Source of the DNA: an uncultured Coriobacteriaceae bacterium | GTDB lineage: Bacteria; Actinomycetota; Coriobacteriia; Coriobacteriales; Atopobiaceae | Assembly: GCA_902793465.1 (NCBI GenBank) | Contig: CADBDT010000005.1 | Location: 23,377-87,376, forward strand | Reading direction: 5' to 3' | DNA: 64,000 nt | Shown: positions 31,156 through 39,769 of the stretch, piece by piece | Layout: every line of letters begins with the position of its first letter | How positions within the stretch are numbered: position 1 is the stretch's first letter | Notes under the pieces: model-generated | What the model saw: only the letters and a program-made list of their open reading frames with translations | Database searches by the model: none | Told to the model about the DNA's origin: nothing | Made by a program: the position numbers and the translations under genes

Positions 31156-32925
31156 CTAAGTCGCTTCGGGGGCAACGAGGTGCAGCGATATCCTGTTGAG
31201 GTCAAGCACCCTGTCGTAATCCACTTCTTCGGAATAGCCGAGGAAAATCCTCGTCTCTAGCACGCCGGATTTAGTAATGTCTCGCGTGGTGGTTTCCGCC
31301 AATGGGTTGTAGGGTCGGCCGCTGTCGGTAATCATTACAAGCAAGCCGTTTTCCTCCTGTTTTACCCCGACGTCTACATCTATTGAAGAGCCTGTGTTTT
31401 GCTGCGCGATGTAGCTCAAGCTCTCCTCGACCACGAGCGATACCCTGGAGCAAAGCTGGTAGGGGTATTCTTTGCTGGGTAATATCTGGTCCAAGTTGCT
31501 GCGTAGTGCCTCGATCTGATCGGGCTCAAGGCAAATGGAATAGCCAACAATCTCTGCGGGGTTGCTCTTGGGCACGAACCAATGCTTGTTGCGTACCAAC
31601 ATGAAGGTTGCTACCAGCGAGGTAACGACTACGGCAATCACATACACTAGGAAGAAGACCGCCACCCCAGATGAGGCCCCAATTGCAGCGGCGACTATAG
31701 CCAGGCAGTGCTCGAGAAACACCAGACGCCCCGCCAGCTTTGTTTCGTTTACGCTTGGAAGGTATATGGTCAGTACGTTTAGAAAGACGATTGCGGGAAA
31801 GGCAAGGCATCCTATTCGAAGGCACTGAGCGCCGAGCGTCTGGATCTCCGGATCGATTTTATAGATGTCGGCAAGCGGGCTAGCAAACATCAGCATGATC
31901 TGCATACTTGCCATGGCAAGCAGGAGGGCGGTCCTGATACCCGAGCGCACCGAGTACCTTACGCCGTCGTAGTCCTTTTGGCCAAACAGCAGACCCGTAT
32001 GGACCGAGACGCTTGCCGAGACCCCGTTGCCAGCAGATATTACCACTCCACGCAGCGACTTGAACACCGTCCATATTGCGAGTCCTCCAGGCCCGCCAAT
32101 GGCACCAATGGCGGCGGTCTGCGCGCTGATTGCCATGCTGTCCATAACCTCGTCCAAGGTGGCAGAACTACCCAAACGCATGTCCTGCTTCACGTAGCCA
32201 AGCAGTTCCTTGCGAGAGCGGATGACAGAGAAGTCGGGCGAGACCGTACGCTTTTTGCTAAAGAAGTGGCTAAGGGTAACGGTGTACCCAAGCATGACGC
32301 TTATGACCGAGGCCAAGGCAAGGCCGGAAATACCCAGGTTAAAGACGCTAACCATAAGTATGTCGAAGACAATGTTCGCGATGTTGGTAACGATGCTTCG
32401 CATGGAAAACAGCTTTGCCCGCCCGTCGATGCGAAAGGCCCTCTCTATGCACAGGAGCGTCTCGGAAAAGGCCGCGAAGATTAGCAGGGGTGCGGTATAG
32501 CGAACTGTCATATCCACGAGCGGCGAATCTCCCATGATTGCCCGAAGAAGCGGTCGCTGGATAATGAGGAGCACCCCGCACGCGAAACCATAGACAACGA
32601 GCACCGCAATTAGAATCGCGCCAAAGATCCGGTCGGCCTTTTTGTGATCTCCCTCGCCGATTGCCTGGACCATGAGCTTCTCGATGCCAAAGCCCAGCAT
32701 GCAGTGGAGAATCTGGTCTATCGAGAGCAGGGGACCGGCGGCCGCGATTGCCGCCAACGCCTCCTGTCCTATGCTCACGCCTGCGATTAGGGAGTCGACT
32801 ACGGCTATGCTTGCAGCGCATACGGCACCAAACACATAGGTTAGCGCCATCTTCTTTGTGGCGCCTGCGATGAGCGATGGCTTGCGAAACACGCCGTCTG
32901 GCTGTTTTTCTTCCAAAGCAATCAT
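31156..32925 (-). CDS. MATE/MOP-type transporter fused to a GHKL ATPase-like domain
   Basis: A 589-residue fusion. Residues 15-450 contain about twelve membrane helices with MATE-like spacing (SLIAGVSIGQEALAAIAAAG, GNGVSASVSVHTGLLFGQKD). Residues 465-589 form a cytoplasmic domain resembling RsbW/HATPase: SRVSLVVEESLSYIAQQ as the N box, LLVMITDSGRPYNPL as the G1 region, and LNRISLHL as the last strand. MATE proteins export drugs or metabolites, and the MOP superfamily also contains the lipid II flippase MurJ. The attached domain could gate transport by ATP or bind a sigma/anti-sigma partner. Operon member: 2-nt gap to the YfiH gene before it, 14-nt gap to the peptidase gene after it. Confidence 0.8.
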   Translation of the reverse strand: MIALEEKQPDGVFRKPSLIAGATKKMALTYVFGAVCAASIAVVDSLIAGVSIGQEALAAIAAAGPLLSIDQILHCMLGFGIEKLMVQAIGEGDHKKADRIFGAILIAVLVVYGFACGVLLIIQRPLLRAIMGDSPLVDMTVRYTAPLLIFAAFSETLLCIERAFRIDGRAKLFSMRSIVTNIANIVFDILMVSVFNLGISGLALASVISVMLGYTVTLSHFFSKKRTVSPDFSVIRSRKELLGYVKQDMRLGSSATLDEVMDSMAISAQTAAIGAIGGPGGLAIWTVFKSLRGVVISAGNGVSASVSVHTGLLFGQKDYDGVRYSVRSGIRTALLLAMASMQIMLMFASPLADIYKIDPEIQTLGAQCLRIGCLAFPAIVFLNVLTIYLPSVNETKLAGRLVFLEHCLAIVAAAIGASSGVAVFFLVYVIAVVVTSLVATFMLVRNKHWFVPKSNPAEIVGYSICLEPDQIEALRSNLDQILPSKEYPYQLCSRVSLVVEESLSYIAQQNTGSSIDVDVGVKQEENGLLVMITDSGRPYNPLAETTTRDITKSGVLETRIFLGYSEEVDYDRVLDLNRISLHLVAPEAT

Positions 32926-32927
32926 GT

Positions 32928-33716
32928 CTATTCCATCCGTTGCGTTAGTACGATGCCCGAAAACGTCTGTCGGTGGGCATCCAGGTGGGTGCCAGCCCTT
33001 CGACAGGACGGATAGTCCAGGCGCTCGTACGAGCAGATTCGTGTGTCATGAATCCTCTCCGACGTCACACCTGTGCGCCGGAGCTCCATCGTGACTGCCT
33101 TTCTTAGGTCGAGAAGAAACTTCTCTCTTCGCCCTTCCCTAAAGAGCTCTTCGACCTCCCGCGTCGAAAACCGCCTTGCGAAGGCCTCCTTTAGCTCACC
33201 ACCAACCTCGTAGCACTTGCCACAGATGCAGGGTCCAAAGGCAGCCACGACGTGCTTTGGGTCTGTGTCAAAGCATTCGGCCATCTTGCCAACGGTGTTC
33301 GGTACAATTCCGTCGCAGATGCCCCTCCATCCGCAATGGGCGATTGCGGCAACCTCCCGCACTGGGTCGTAGAGAAAGAGCGGAAGGCAGTCGGCCGTGC
33401 AAATGCACAGCATGATGTTGGGCATTGCCGTTACCATGGCGTCGTATCCGCCAAATCGCTTTGGAATCTGGGTCTTGTCCATTCCCGCAAGCTCCGCGGC
33501 GCTTTCTTCTGTCAACACCAAAACGTTGCCCGAGTCGACCTGGTATGCATGGAATACGTGGTGTATGGGCGTGCCAAGGCACTCCTGGAACACAGCGTTT
33601 CTCTTTTCGATACGCTGCCATCCCTCATTGCGCTGCCAATCCGAGTTGTCCGTATAGACCGTCTTTACGGGAAAGCGGTCGTCAAAGAAGGAAACCGACC
33701 TCACGCCACTCTCCAT
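32928..33716 (-). CDS. pgeF: YfiH/PgeF-type polyphenol oxidase (peptidoglycan editing factor family)
   Basis: A 262-residue laccase-domain (DUF152) protein. The zinc/copper ligands are in TADCLPLFLYD, HCGWRG (His-Cys-Gly where most members have HAGWRG) and AFGPCICGKCYEV; DLRKAVTMEL follows. E. coli YfiH (PgeF) guards peptidoglycan precursors against misincorporated serine, and other members hydrolyse or phosphorolyse purine nucleosides. Its operon position next to an AsnB-like synthetase and upstream of murE favours the cell-wall role. The start overlaps the previous gene by 35 nt; no later good start was found. Confidence 0.85.
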   Translation of the reverse strand: MESGVRSVSFFDDRFPVKTVYTDNSDWQRNEGWQRIEKRNAVFQECLGTPIHHVFHAYQVDSGNVLVLTEESAAELAGMDKTQIPKRFGGYDAMVTAMPNIMLCICTADCLPLFLYDPVREVAAIAHCGWRGICDGIVPNTVGKMAECFDTDPKHVVAAFGPCICGKCYEVGGELKEAFARRFSTREVEELFREGRREKFLLDLRKAVTMELRRTGVTSERIHDTRICSYERLDYPSCRRAGTHLDAHRQTFSGIVLTQRME

Positions 33717-34815
33717 CCTGGGAGTCGAGCCATCGGATTAATGCGAACATCTCCCACACCTGTTTCCAAACGTCGTCATCTTTATTCAAATAGTATGCCG
33801 CAAGGATTCCCTCTACGTCCACACATGCAAGGGCGTCGCGTGCGAGCGAGCTCATGAGCGTTTCCCGAATCCGTGCCTCGTAGGGCTCCAGGCGCATCCA
33901 CTTGCGAATCGGCACGGGAAATCCCCTCTTCTGGCGAAAGGCAATTCTGTGTCCGACGTACTTCTGGGCTGCCTCGCGAAAGAGCAGCTTTCCCATCGAT
34001 TCGTTTGCCTTGAGGGAGGGAGGGAGCGCGAGGGCAAAGTCCCACAGCTTTTTGTTCATGTAGGGCGTGCGGATGGCGATTCCCGCCCCCCTTGCCGCTG
34101 CCTCCACGTTGGGGAGTATGTTGTTCTGCATCCAAATGCTTAGGTCGAAGGCGTTCATCTTTAGGAATCCGTCGCCGCCGTAGCTGGGCAGCTTGGGAAT
34201 CTGGCCCACGTCCATTATGGTGTTCGCCTGCAGCCAAAAGTCCTCGGTGGGATTCTCGAAGTACGTGTTGTAGCAGGGGTATCCGCAAAACAGCTCGTCT
34301 GGACCTTCTCCGGAGCACACGACGTCCGTGTGCAGGGCAGCCTCTTTTGCCGCAAGGAACAGTGCGATGTACGACGCGTCTCCCGTGGGAGCAGGGCGGC
34401 TTGCCATGGCCTCGTCCACGGCCTCAAGGTATTCGGCAGGGCCGATCTTCGCCACATGGTGTTCGCTGCCAAGCTCTTGCGCCGCCTGGACTGCCAAGTT
34501 GGACTCGCTGAACTCCTGGTCGTCGTATGCCACGGAGAAGGTCTTTCTCGCATGGATTCCAAAGGCGAGAAGCGACGAGTCCACGCCCGAAGACAAGAAC
34601 GTGGCGTCGCAGAGCTCCCGTTCGGCCTCGAGCATCGTATCCAGTATTCCAAGCAGCTCCTCCAGGTACTCTTCCTTGCTGCGATCCTTGTCGGAATCGA
34701 AACGAATCTCGGGACACTGCGTCCTTTTTCCACCTTGCAGCACGGTGCCCGATGGGGGATAGGAAAAACGCAGGTATTGCTCTATGGCTTTTGGATCCAG
34801 GTTTTGCGTGGGCAT
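33682..34815 (-). CDS. Asparagine-synthetase-like amide synthetase lacking the glutaminase domain
   Basis: A 377-residue protein equal to the C-terminal synthetase half of AsnB. The ATP pyrophosphatase loop is FLSSGVDSSLLA (canonical SGGVDS with S for G), followed by TFSVAYDDQEFSESNLAVQ, CSGEGPDELFCGY, RTPYMNKKLWDFALALP and KLLFREAAQKYV, all as in AsnB. Full AsnB begins with a Cys-2 glutaminase domain of about 200 residues; here a strong GGAGGAG and ATG stand directly before the synthetase part. It may use free ammonia, an amine, or a partner protein. In B. subtilis and Corynebacterium AsnB-like enzymes amidate meso-DAP in peptidoglycan, and lasso-peptide cyclases share the fold. Confidence 0.85.
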   Translation of the reverse strand: MPTQNLDPKAIEQYLRFSYPPSGTVLQGGKRTQCPEIRFDSDKDRSKEEYLEELLGILDTMLEAERELCDATFLSSGVDSSLLAFGIHARKTFSVAYDDQEFSESNLAVQAAQELGSEHHVAKIGPAEYLEAVDEAMASRPAPTGDASYIALFLAAKEAALHTDVVCSGEGPDELFCGYPCYNTYFENPTEDFWLQANTIMDVGQIPKLPSYGGDGFLKMNAFDLSIWMQNNILPNVEAAARGAGIAIRTPYMNKKLWDFALALPPSLKANESMGKLLFREAAQKYVGHRIAFRQKRGFPVPIRKWMRLEPYEARIRETLMSSLARDALACVDVEGILAAYYLNKDDDVWKQVWEMFALIRWLDSQDGEWREVGFLL

Positions 34816-34851
34816 GTGCTTCTCCTCCGACCTTGGTTGCCGTCCGGCTGC

Positions 34852-35277
34852 CTAAAAGATCTTGTGGAACCAGAAGGCGGACTTCTCGTACCCCAGCTTC
34901 TTTAGCAGCGCTTGCGAGCCTTCGCGCCCAAAGCTCGTGGCACATCCCACGGAAGAGGCGCCTCGCTTGCGGGCTTCCTCCTCCACGCGTTCCATAAGTT
35001 GGTGCGCAATGTTGCGATGTTGGTATTCCGGAAGGACGGCGATGCCGTTTAGCTTCATGTAGCCGTCCGGGTCGTCAAACGATATGACTTCGACGAACGT
35101 AATGAAGCCAACAACCCTTCCGTCCTCTACGGCAACGTAGGTTCCGTAGCGATCGTCCTCGTCCATTCTTTGTATGGTACTTGCCGCGATCTCGTCCGTC
35201 GTATTGGGGACGTCTAGCAGCTCGCGCCACATCCTTGCAACGATTGCGGCATCCTGCCGTCTAACCGGTCGAATCAT
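34852..35277 (-). CDS. GNAT-family N-acetyltransferase in the murE operon
   Basis: A 141-residue GNAT: MIRPVRRQDAAIVARMWREL, then YVAVEDGRVVGFITF, the core MKLNGIAVLPEYQHRNIAHQ with the QHRNIA acetyl-CoA loop, and the end EGSQALLKKLGYEKSAFWF. It is the third gene of the minus-strand operon, 36 nt before the AsnB-like gene. The substrate is unknown; aminoglycoside-like or amino sugar substrates fit the subfamily. AAAGGTG precedes the ATG at 35277; the 150-codon upstream extension is non-coding. Confidence 0.85.
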   Translation of the reverse strand: MIRPVRRQDAAIVARMWRELLDVPNTTDEIAASTIQRMDEDDRYGTYVAVEDGRVVGFITFVEVISFDDPDGYMKLNGIAVLPEYQHRNIAHQLMERVEEEARKRGASSVGCATSFGREGSQALLKKLGYEKSAFWFHKIF

Positions 35278-35321
35278 AGGTGCACCTTTCGGTCTAAGCG
35301 ATGTCTTCTTGCCCTTGTTTG

Positions 35322-35795
35322 CTAGCGTGCCGAGAGATCGCGCAAGTGGCCCAGATGGATGCCAATGTGGCCGATGCCCAGGATGACTGCGGCAATTACC
35401 GCTATTGGCGACTGGTGCCAGATGCCCAGAAGGGCAAAGGCCACAACGGGCAGGCTCGCTATGGGCACCGGGATGGGGCCAAGAGGCCGATACATGTCCT
35501 CGAGCTTCTCCCCACCTTTGAAATACCTTATCCAGGCTGCTTCGTAAAGGAGCATGAGTAGGATGCCGATAAGAAGCCATAGAAGCCATGGAAGCGAGAA
35601 TCCCTGCGGACAGACGAACACCACAGCCGAGCAGGTGGCAAGTACCTGGCCAACTCTCTCGAACAAGAGGAGGACCTTGTTCTCGTTTCTGGAGATCTCC
35701 TCGTATCCCGGAGGCCGGCTCTTTGCCCACCTGATATTCGGCACGAACAGCATCGCAAGGAAAGCGACACCTACTATGGAGAAGCCGAACTGCAT
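35322..35795 (-). CDS. Small integral membrane protein
   Basis: A 157-residue protein with about four or five hydrophobic helices (residues 2-18, 45-85, 105-125, 128-150). The first loop is basic and aromatic (PNIRWAKSRPPGYEE) and the family feels like a DUF seen as a stand-alone membrane gene in Firmicutes and Coriobacteriia, but I cannot name it. AGGAAG precedes the ATG. It lies 30 nt after the DUF3089 gene and 44 nt before the GNAT, inside the operon. Confidence 0.65.
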   Translation of the reverse strand: MQFGFSIVGVAFLAMLFVPNIRWAKSRPPGYEEISRNENKVLLLFERVGQVLATCSAVVFVCPQGFSLPWLLWLLIGILLMLLYEAAWIRYFKGGEKLEDMYRPLGPIPVPIASLPVVAFALLGIWHQSPIAVIAAVILGIGHIGIHLGHLRDLSAR

Positions 35796-35825
35796 GTTTC
35801 TCTTCCTGTCCCTCGTTAAGGTTCG

Positions 35826-36791
35826 CTAGTCTCGATTCCGCTGGTCAAGCCACGCCTCTGCGCGCACGCGGGCGTTCTTTCGGATGTTAAGGAAGAAGAA
35901 CGAGTAGTCGCACCCGTGATAGCTCGCCGGACCAAAGACCGACTCGAGCCTCTTGAGTCCCGGAATCGCCGTAATTGCGCACTTCTCTAGCTTTGGATTT
36001 GCGACCACGACGGTTCCCCGCTCCAGGTCAATTGTGGCGTCGGCGTTTACGGGCAGCTTCTTTAGTCTGGGCAGCAACAGCGAGGGCATGTAGGACCCCA
36101 GGTTGAATGCCGCGGCTGCAGGGGTGTCATCCGTGCGCCAGTTCAGCGGGTTGATGGAAATCGCCCCAGGCGCGACCACAAGGGAGTCGTGTCCCTTGTT
36201 GGCTGGCCCCTCCGTGTTCCACGAGACCACGACGCCCAGGTCGTCTTCCGCCTGCGCCGCCCGCACATGAGGGTTTTCCTCGAGGTACTTGTGCGTAAGG
36301 GAGTCGCCCAAGCAGTAAGCCGCAATCATGTTGGCGTAGTGCTCGGGATGCTCCTTCATGTACTCCGACAAGACCATGTAACTCAGGCGCGACCCCTGCG
36401 AGTGTCCTGCCAGGAAGTACGGCCGCCCTTGGTTGAGGTGCTCGAAGTAGTAGTCGAGTGCGGCGTAGACGTCCGTCCGTGGCTCGGCCCACTCTGCCGC
36501 GTCCACCTCCTCAAAGCTCATCTGCGATAACTTGGTGCCGTTTACCTGTCGCCAGCACGGCGCGAAGATGTTGGCGACTGGCTCGAACGCAGAGGCCTGC
36601 TGGGCAAGGTTGCGTTTTGCAAACATTACCATGGTTGGTTCGTCCACCGCGCATATGGTTCCCGCCATGGGGTTCTCGCAGCTCGACGGATACAGGAACA
36701 GAAGGTCAACGTCCTTGTTGGGGTTGTTCGGGCAGGCCAGCCAGTGCTTTGGATCGGAGTAGTCCGTTGGCGTGCCCACGAATGGCTTCAT
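35826..36791 (-). CDS. DUF3089 alpha/beta-hydrolase
   Basis: A 321-residue alpha/beta hydrolase. The nucleophile elbow GHSQGS is in PYFLAGHSQGSRLSYMVL, preceded by a region typical of DUF3089 (VDLLFLYPSSCENP, NIFAPCWRQV, EVDAAEWAEPRTDVYAALDY). A His near the end (YHGCDYSFFF) can complete the triad. No signal peptide, so cytoplasmic. Likely a lipase or esterase. It is the first gene of the operon, starting at ATG 36791 after AAAGGAAC; a gene-free 370 nt with a hairpin lies upstream. Confidence 0.85.
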   Translation of the reverse strand: MKPFVGTPTDYSDPKHWLACPNNPNKDVDLLFLYPSSCENPMAGTICAVDEPTMVMFAKRNLAQQASAFEPVANIFAPCWRQVNGTKLSQMSFEEVDAAEWAEPRTDVYAALDYYFEHLNQGRPYFLAGHSQGSRLSYMVLSEYMKEHPEHYANMIAAYCLGDSLTHKYLEENPHVRAAQAEDDLGVVVSWNTEGPANKGHDSLVVAPGAISINPLNWRTDDTPAAAAFNLGSYMPSLLLPRLKKLPVNADATIDLERGTVVVANPKLEKCAITAIPGLKRLESVFGPASYHGCDYSFFFLNIRKNARVRAEAWLDQRNRD

Positions 36792-36958
36792 GTGTGATGT
36801 TCCTTTCTGGCCGGGGCAAAAAGACGCCCCGCTGGCATCCCGCAAAGTTGACCTGGCTGCTTCTTATGCTCGCGAAATTGCAGTGCCAACATTATAAAGT
36901 ACTAACAAGGCCACGCTATTTTCTCCTCCGCACTTTGGATGCCCCTCGACAGCTTTTT

Positions 36959-37078
36959 TGGTTGCTGTTCACGGGCTGGCCACAAGCCACGTAAATCGAT
37001 GGTCGGCGGTAACCTCTCAAAGGGGGTACTCCCCCTTGAGAGGTTGGCATATTCTGGCCGGCCCGTGAACAGTAACCT
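36959..37078. repeat. Nested hairpin element between divergent genes
   Basis: Outer arms GGTTGCTGTTCACGGGCTGG (36959-36978) and CCGGCCCGTGAACAGTAACC (37059-37078); inner hairpin AACCTCTCAAAGGGGG / CCCCCTTGAGAGGTT around TACT at 37011-37045. The inner part belongs to the GGGGGTACTCCC family. It fills most of the gene-free stretch 36792-37162. Confidence 0.85.
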
Positions 37079-37162
37079 TTTTTGCATGCGGCTGGTTCCA
37101 ATCCGCTGAGCTTTGGGGTAGCATCCCCCTGTACGGACTCGCTTCTGTGGCTAGGGGGTTGG

Positions 37163-37930
37163 ATGGCCCGAAATGCTACCGGTGTTTTTGCACGGCATGG
37201 CAAGGCGATAAAAGAGGGCTTTCGCGACGGCGTGCCCATTGGGGCGGGCTACTTCGTGGTGGCCTTCTCGCTGGGCATCGCCGCAAGGAGCGCTGGCCTT
37301 ACCCCATGGGAGGGCTTTGTTGCAAGCTTGCTCAACAATGCCTCTGCTGGCGAGTATGCCGCGTTTACCCTTATTGCCGCCCATGCCTCCTACCTGGAGC
37401 TCGCGGTGGTAACGTTTATTACCAACGCGCGCTACCTGCTAATGAGCACGGCGCTTAGCCAGCGGTTCTCTCCCAAGACGGGGACGCTGCACCGCGTGCT
37501 GGTTGGCTTCGACGTTACCGACGAGCTCTTTGGCATTGCCATTGCCAGGCCCGGCATGGTCGATCCCTTCTATTCGTACGGCGCGTTTGTCCCTGCGCTC
37601 ACGGGCTGGTCCACCGGTACCGCCCTGGGCATCGTTATGGGCAACGTCCTGCCAACGCGTGCGGTAAGCGCGCTCTCGGTGGCACTCTTTGGCATGTTTC
37701 TGGCAATTATCATTCCTCCCGCACGGCAGAACCGCGTCGTGCTCGGGTGTGTGGTCGTTAGCTTTCTTGCGAGCCTCGTCTTTACGGTCGCGCCGGCTTT
37801 CGCGAGCATCTCGGCCGGGACCCGCACCATTATCCTAACGGTGGCCATATCCTCGCTGGCGGCGCTGCTCTTTCCCGTGTCGGACGAGGAGCTGAGGCAT
37901 GGGGAGGGGGAGGATGCCGATGCAGCATAG
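37163..37930 (+). CDS. azlC: AzlC-type branched-chain amino acid exporter, large subunit
   Basis: A 255-residue membrane protein with about seven helices. Signature parts are FRDGVPIGAGYFVVAFSLG, LLNNASAGEYAAFTLI, NARYLLMSTALSQRF and GFDVTDELFGIA, all diagnostic of AzlC. With AzlD it forms an exporter for branched-chain amino acids or analogues. AGGGGG stands 5 nt before the ATG at 37163. Its 3' end overlaps azlD by 11 nt, so the two are coupled. Confidence 0.92.
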   Translation: MARNATGVFARHGKAIKEGFRDGVPIGAGYFVVAFSLGIAARSAGLTPWEGFVASLLNNASAGEYAAFTLIAAHASYLELAVVTFITNARYLLMSTALSQRFSPKTGTLHRVLVGFDVTDELFGIAIARPGMVDPFYSYGAFVPALTGWSTGTALGIVMGNVLPTRAVSALSVALFGMFLAIIIPPARQNRVVLGCVVVSFLASLVFTVAPAFASISAGTRTIILTVAISSLAALLFPVSDEELRHGEGEDADAA

Positions 37931-38228
37931 CAACCTCATATACATTGCCGTAATGTCGGCGGTCACGCTATCCGTAAAGATCCTGCCTCTCACGCTTATC
38001 CGTCGTCCCATAAAGAGCCGCTTCGTGCGCTCGTTCTTGTACTACGTTCCCTACGTGACGCTTGCGGTCATGACCTTTCCGGCCATCGTGCAGGCCACCG
38101 ACGTGCCGCTTGCGGGCGCCATTGCCCTTGTTGCGGGCATCGTTGCAGCTTGGTTTGGGGCGAGCCTCTTTAAGGTTGCGGCCACGTGCTGCATCCTGGT
38201 GTTTGTTATCGAGCTCATTATGCTCTGA
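37920..38228 (+). CDS. azlD: AzlD-type exporter, small subunit
   Basis: A 102-residue protein with three or four membrane helices and the AzlD pattern SAVTLSVKILPLTLIRRPIK, FLYYVPYVTLAVMTFPAIV and GIVAAWFGASLF. It is the small partner of AzlC. The start overlaps the azlC stop; ATG 37920 is chosen because GGGGGAGGA stands at a proper distance, although ATG 37914 is also possible. Confidence 0.88.
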   Translation: MQHSNLIYIAVMSAVTLSVKILPLTLIRRPIKSRFVRSFLYYVPYVTLAVMTFPAIVQATDVPLAGAIALVAGIVAAWFGASLFKVAATCCILVFVIELIML

Positions 38229-38258
38229 GCGGGAAAGCGTCTTTGCCGAGGATTGCGA

Positions 38259-38349
38259 CTGTCGCATTACGCGCTGCTGCGTTTATTTGCGCCTATCGCC
38301 CATGTGCGCCCTCTTTGTGTCGTGCAAATGGAGTAGGATAATGCGACAG
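38259..38349. promoter_or_regulatory. Spaced 11-bp inverted repeat upstream of the alcohol dehydrogenase
   Basis: CTGTCGCATTA at 38259-38269 and its exact complement TAATGCGACAG at 38339-38349, 69 nt apart, in the gap between azlD and the dehydrogenase start at 38385. It may be a pair of operator half-sites or a looped mRNA leader. Confidence 0.4.
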
Positions 38350-38384
38350 CGTGAACGGTTTAATCCGAGAAAGGACAAGAGCTT

Positions 38385-39599
38385 ATGGGACGTTTTACCA
38401 ACCCGCGTGACCTGTACTTTGGCGAGGGTGCTCGCCACGAGGTAAAGAACTTCAAGGGCAGCCGTGCCATGATAGTTTCGGGCGGCTCCAGCATGCGCCG
38501 TGGTGGCTTCCTCGGCGAGCTCGAGGACGACCTCAAGGCTGCCGGCATGGAGGTTGCACTGTTCGAGGGCGTGGAGTCCGACCCCAGCGTGGAAACCGTA
38601 ATGAAGGGCGCTCAGGCCATGGCCGAGTTTAAGCCCGACTGGATTGTTGCCATTGGCGGTGGCTCGCCCATCGACGCGGCAAAGGCCATGTGGATTAAGT
38701 ACGAGTACCCCGAGACCACCTTCGAGGACATGTGCGTTGTGTTTGGCCTGCCCAAGCTGCGCACCAAGGCCAAGTTCTGCGCCATTAGCTCCACCAGCGG
38801 CACGGCTACCGAGGTAACCGCGTTCTCGATTATTACCAACTACGAACAGGGCATAAAGTATCCCATCGCAGACTTCGAGATTACCCCCGACGTCGCAATC
38901 GTGGACCCCGAGATTACCTATACCATGCCCGCCAAGCTCTGCGCCCACACCGGCATGGACGCGCTCACCCATGCAATCGAGGCCTATGTGTCCATCGCCG
39001 CCAGTCCTTACACCGATGCCAACGCCCTCTACGCTATGCGCGAGATCGTTGAGTGGCTGCCCAAGAGCTACACCGGCGACAAGGAGGCTCGCAAGCACAT
39101 GCACGACGCGCAGTGCATCGCAGGCATCGCGTTCTCCAGCGGCCTTCTGGGCATCGTTCACTCCATGGCTCACAAGACCGGCGCCGCCTTTAGCGGTGGC
39201 CACATTATCCACGGTTGCGCCAACGCCATGTACCTGGGCAAGGTTATCCAGTTTAACGCCAAGGACGACCGTGCGCGCAGCCGCTACGCATACATTGCCA
39301 AGGAGGTCTTCCACCTGGACGGCGAGACCGAGGAAGAGCTCGTACAGGCCCTCGTGCAAATGATCCGCGACATCAACGACAAGATCGACATTCCGCAGGG
39401 CATCAAGAACTACGGCCAGGGTGGCGTAAAGTCCGACACCTCGATCATCGACGAGAAGGAGTTCTTCGACAAGGCTCCCGAGGTTGCCGTAAACGCCATC
39501 GCCGACGCCTGCACCGGCTCCAACCCGCGCCAGCCGACGCCCGAGGAGATGGAGCGCCTGCTCGACTGCGTCTACAACGATAAGGACGTGGACTTCTAG
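38385..39599 (+). CDS. Iron-containing (group III) alcohol dehydrogenase
   Basis: A 404-residue enzyme. NAD binding is in IVAIGGGSPIDAAKAMW; metal ligands are the Asp of VDPEITYT and the His residues in HTGMDALTHAIEAYV and HSMAHKTGAAFSGGHIIHG. Family members reduce aldehydes to alcohols, and in fermenters they act as electron sinks for ethanol, butanol or 1,3-propanediol formation. The coding sequence has strongly biased, uniform codons (AAG, GAG, ACC, GTT) unlike its neighbours, suggesting high expression. AAAGGAC precedes the ATG. It is transcribed alone. Confidence 0.93.
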   Translation: MGRFTNPRDLYFGEGARHEVKNFKGSRAMIVSGGSSMRRGGFLGELEDDLKAAGMEVALFEGVESDPSVETVMKGAQAMAEFKPDWIVAIGGGSPIDAAKAMWIKYEYPETTFEDMCVVFGLPKLRTKAKFCAISSTSGTATEVTAFSIITNYEQGIKYPIADFEITPDVAIVDPEITYTMPAKLCAHTGMDALTHAIEAYVSIAASPYTDANALYAMREIVEWLPKSYTGDKEARKHMHDAQCIAGIAFSSGLLGIVHSMAHKTGAAFSGGHIIHGCANAMYLGKVIQFNAKDDRARSRYAYIAKEVFHLDGETEEELVQALVQMIRDINDKIDIPQGIKNYGQGGVKSDTSIIDEKEFFDKAPEVAVNAIADACTGSNPRQPTPEEMERLLDCVYNDKDVDF

Positions 39600-39769
39600 G
39601 ATATTTTCAAGCAATCAGTTGGCTTGTGGCTAAAGGGGGGACGCAGCTCGATGAGGCGCGCCCCTCCTTTTCTTAGGTTGCCGCTTTTTGTACGTGTTCA
39701 TACGATAGACGGCCATAATCGAACGTTGCTACGCTCGCTAACAAATGCACGGAGTGCACAAATACATAA

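Noticed and set aside
29150..36791. Lasso-peptide cluster (AsnB-like cyclase plus cysteine peptidase)
   Set aside because: No lasso precursor or RRE protein is visible, the peptidase is C39-like and not of the lasso B type, and the synthetase lacks the N-terminal domain that lasso cyclases keep.
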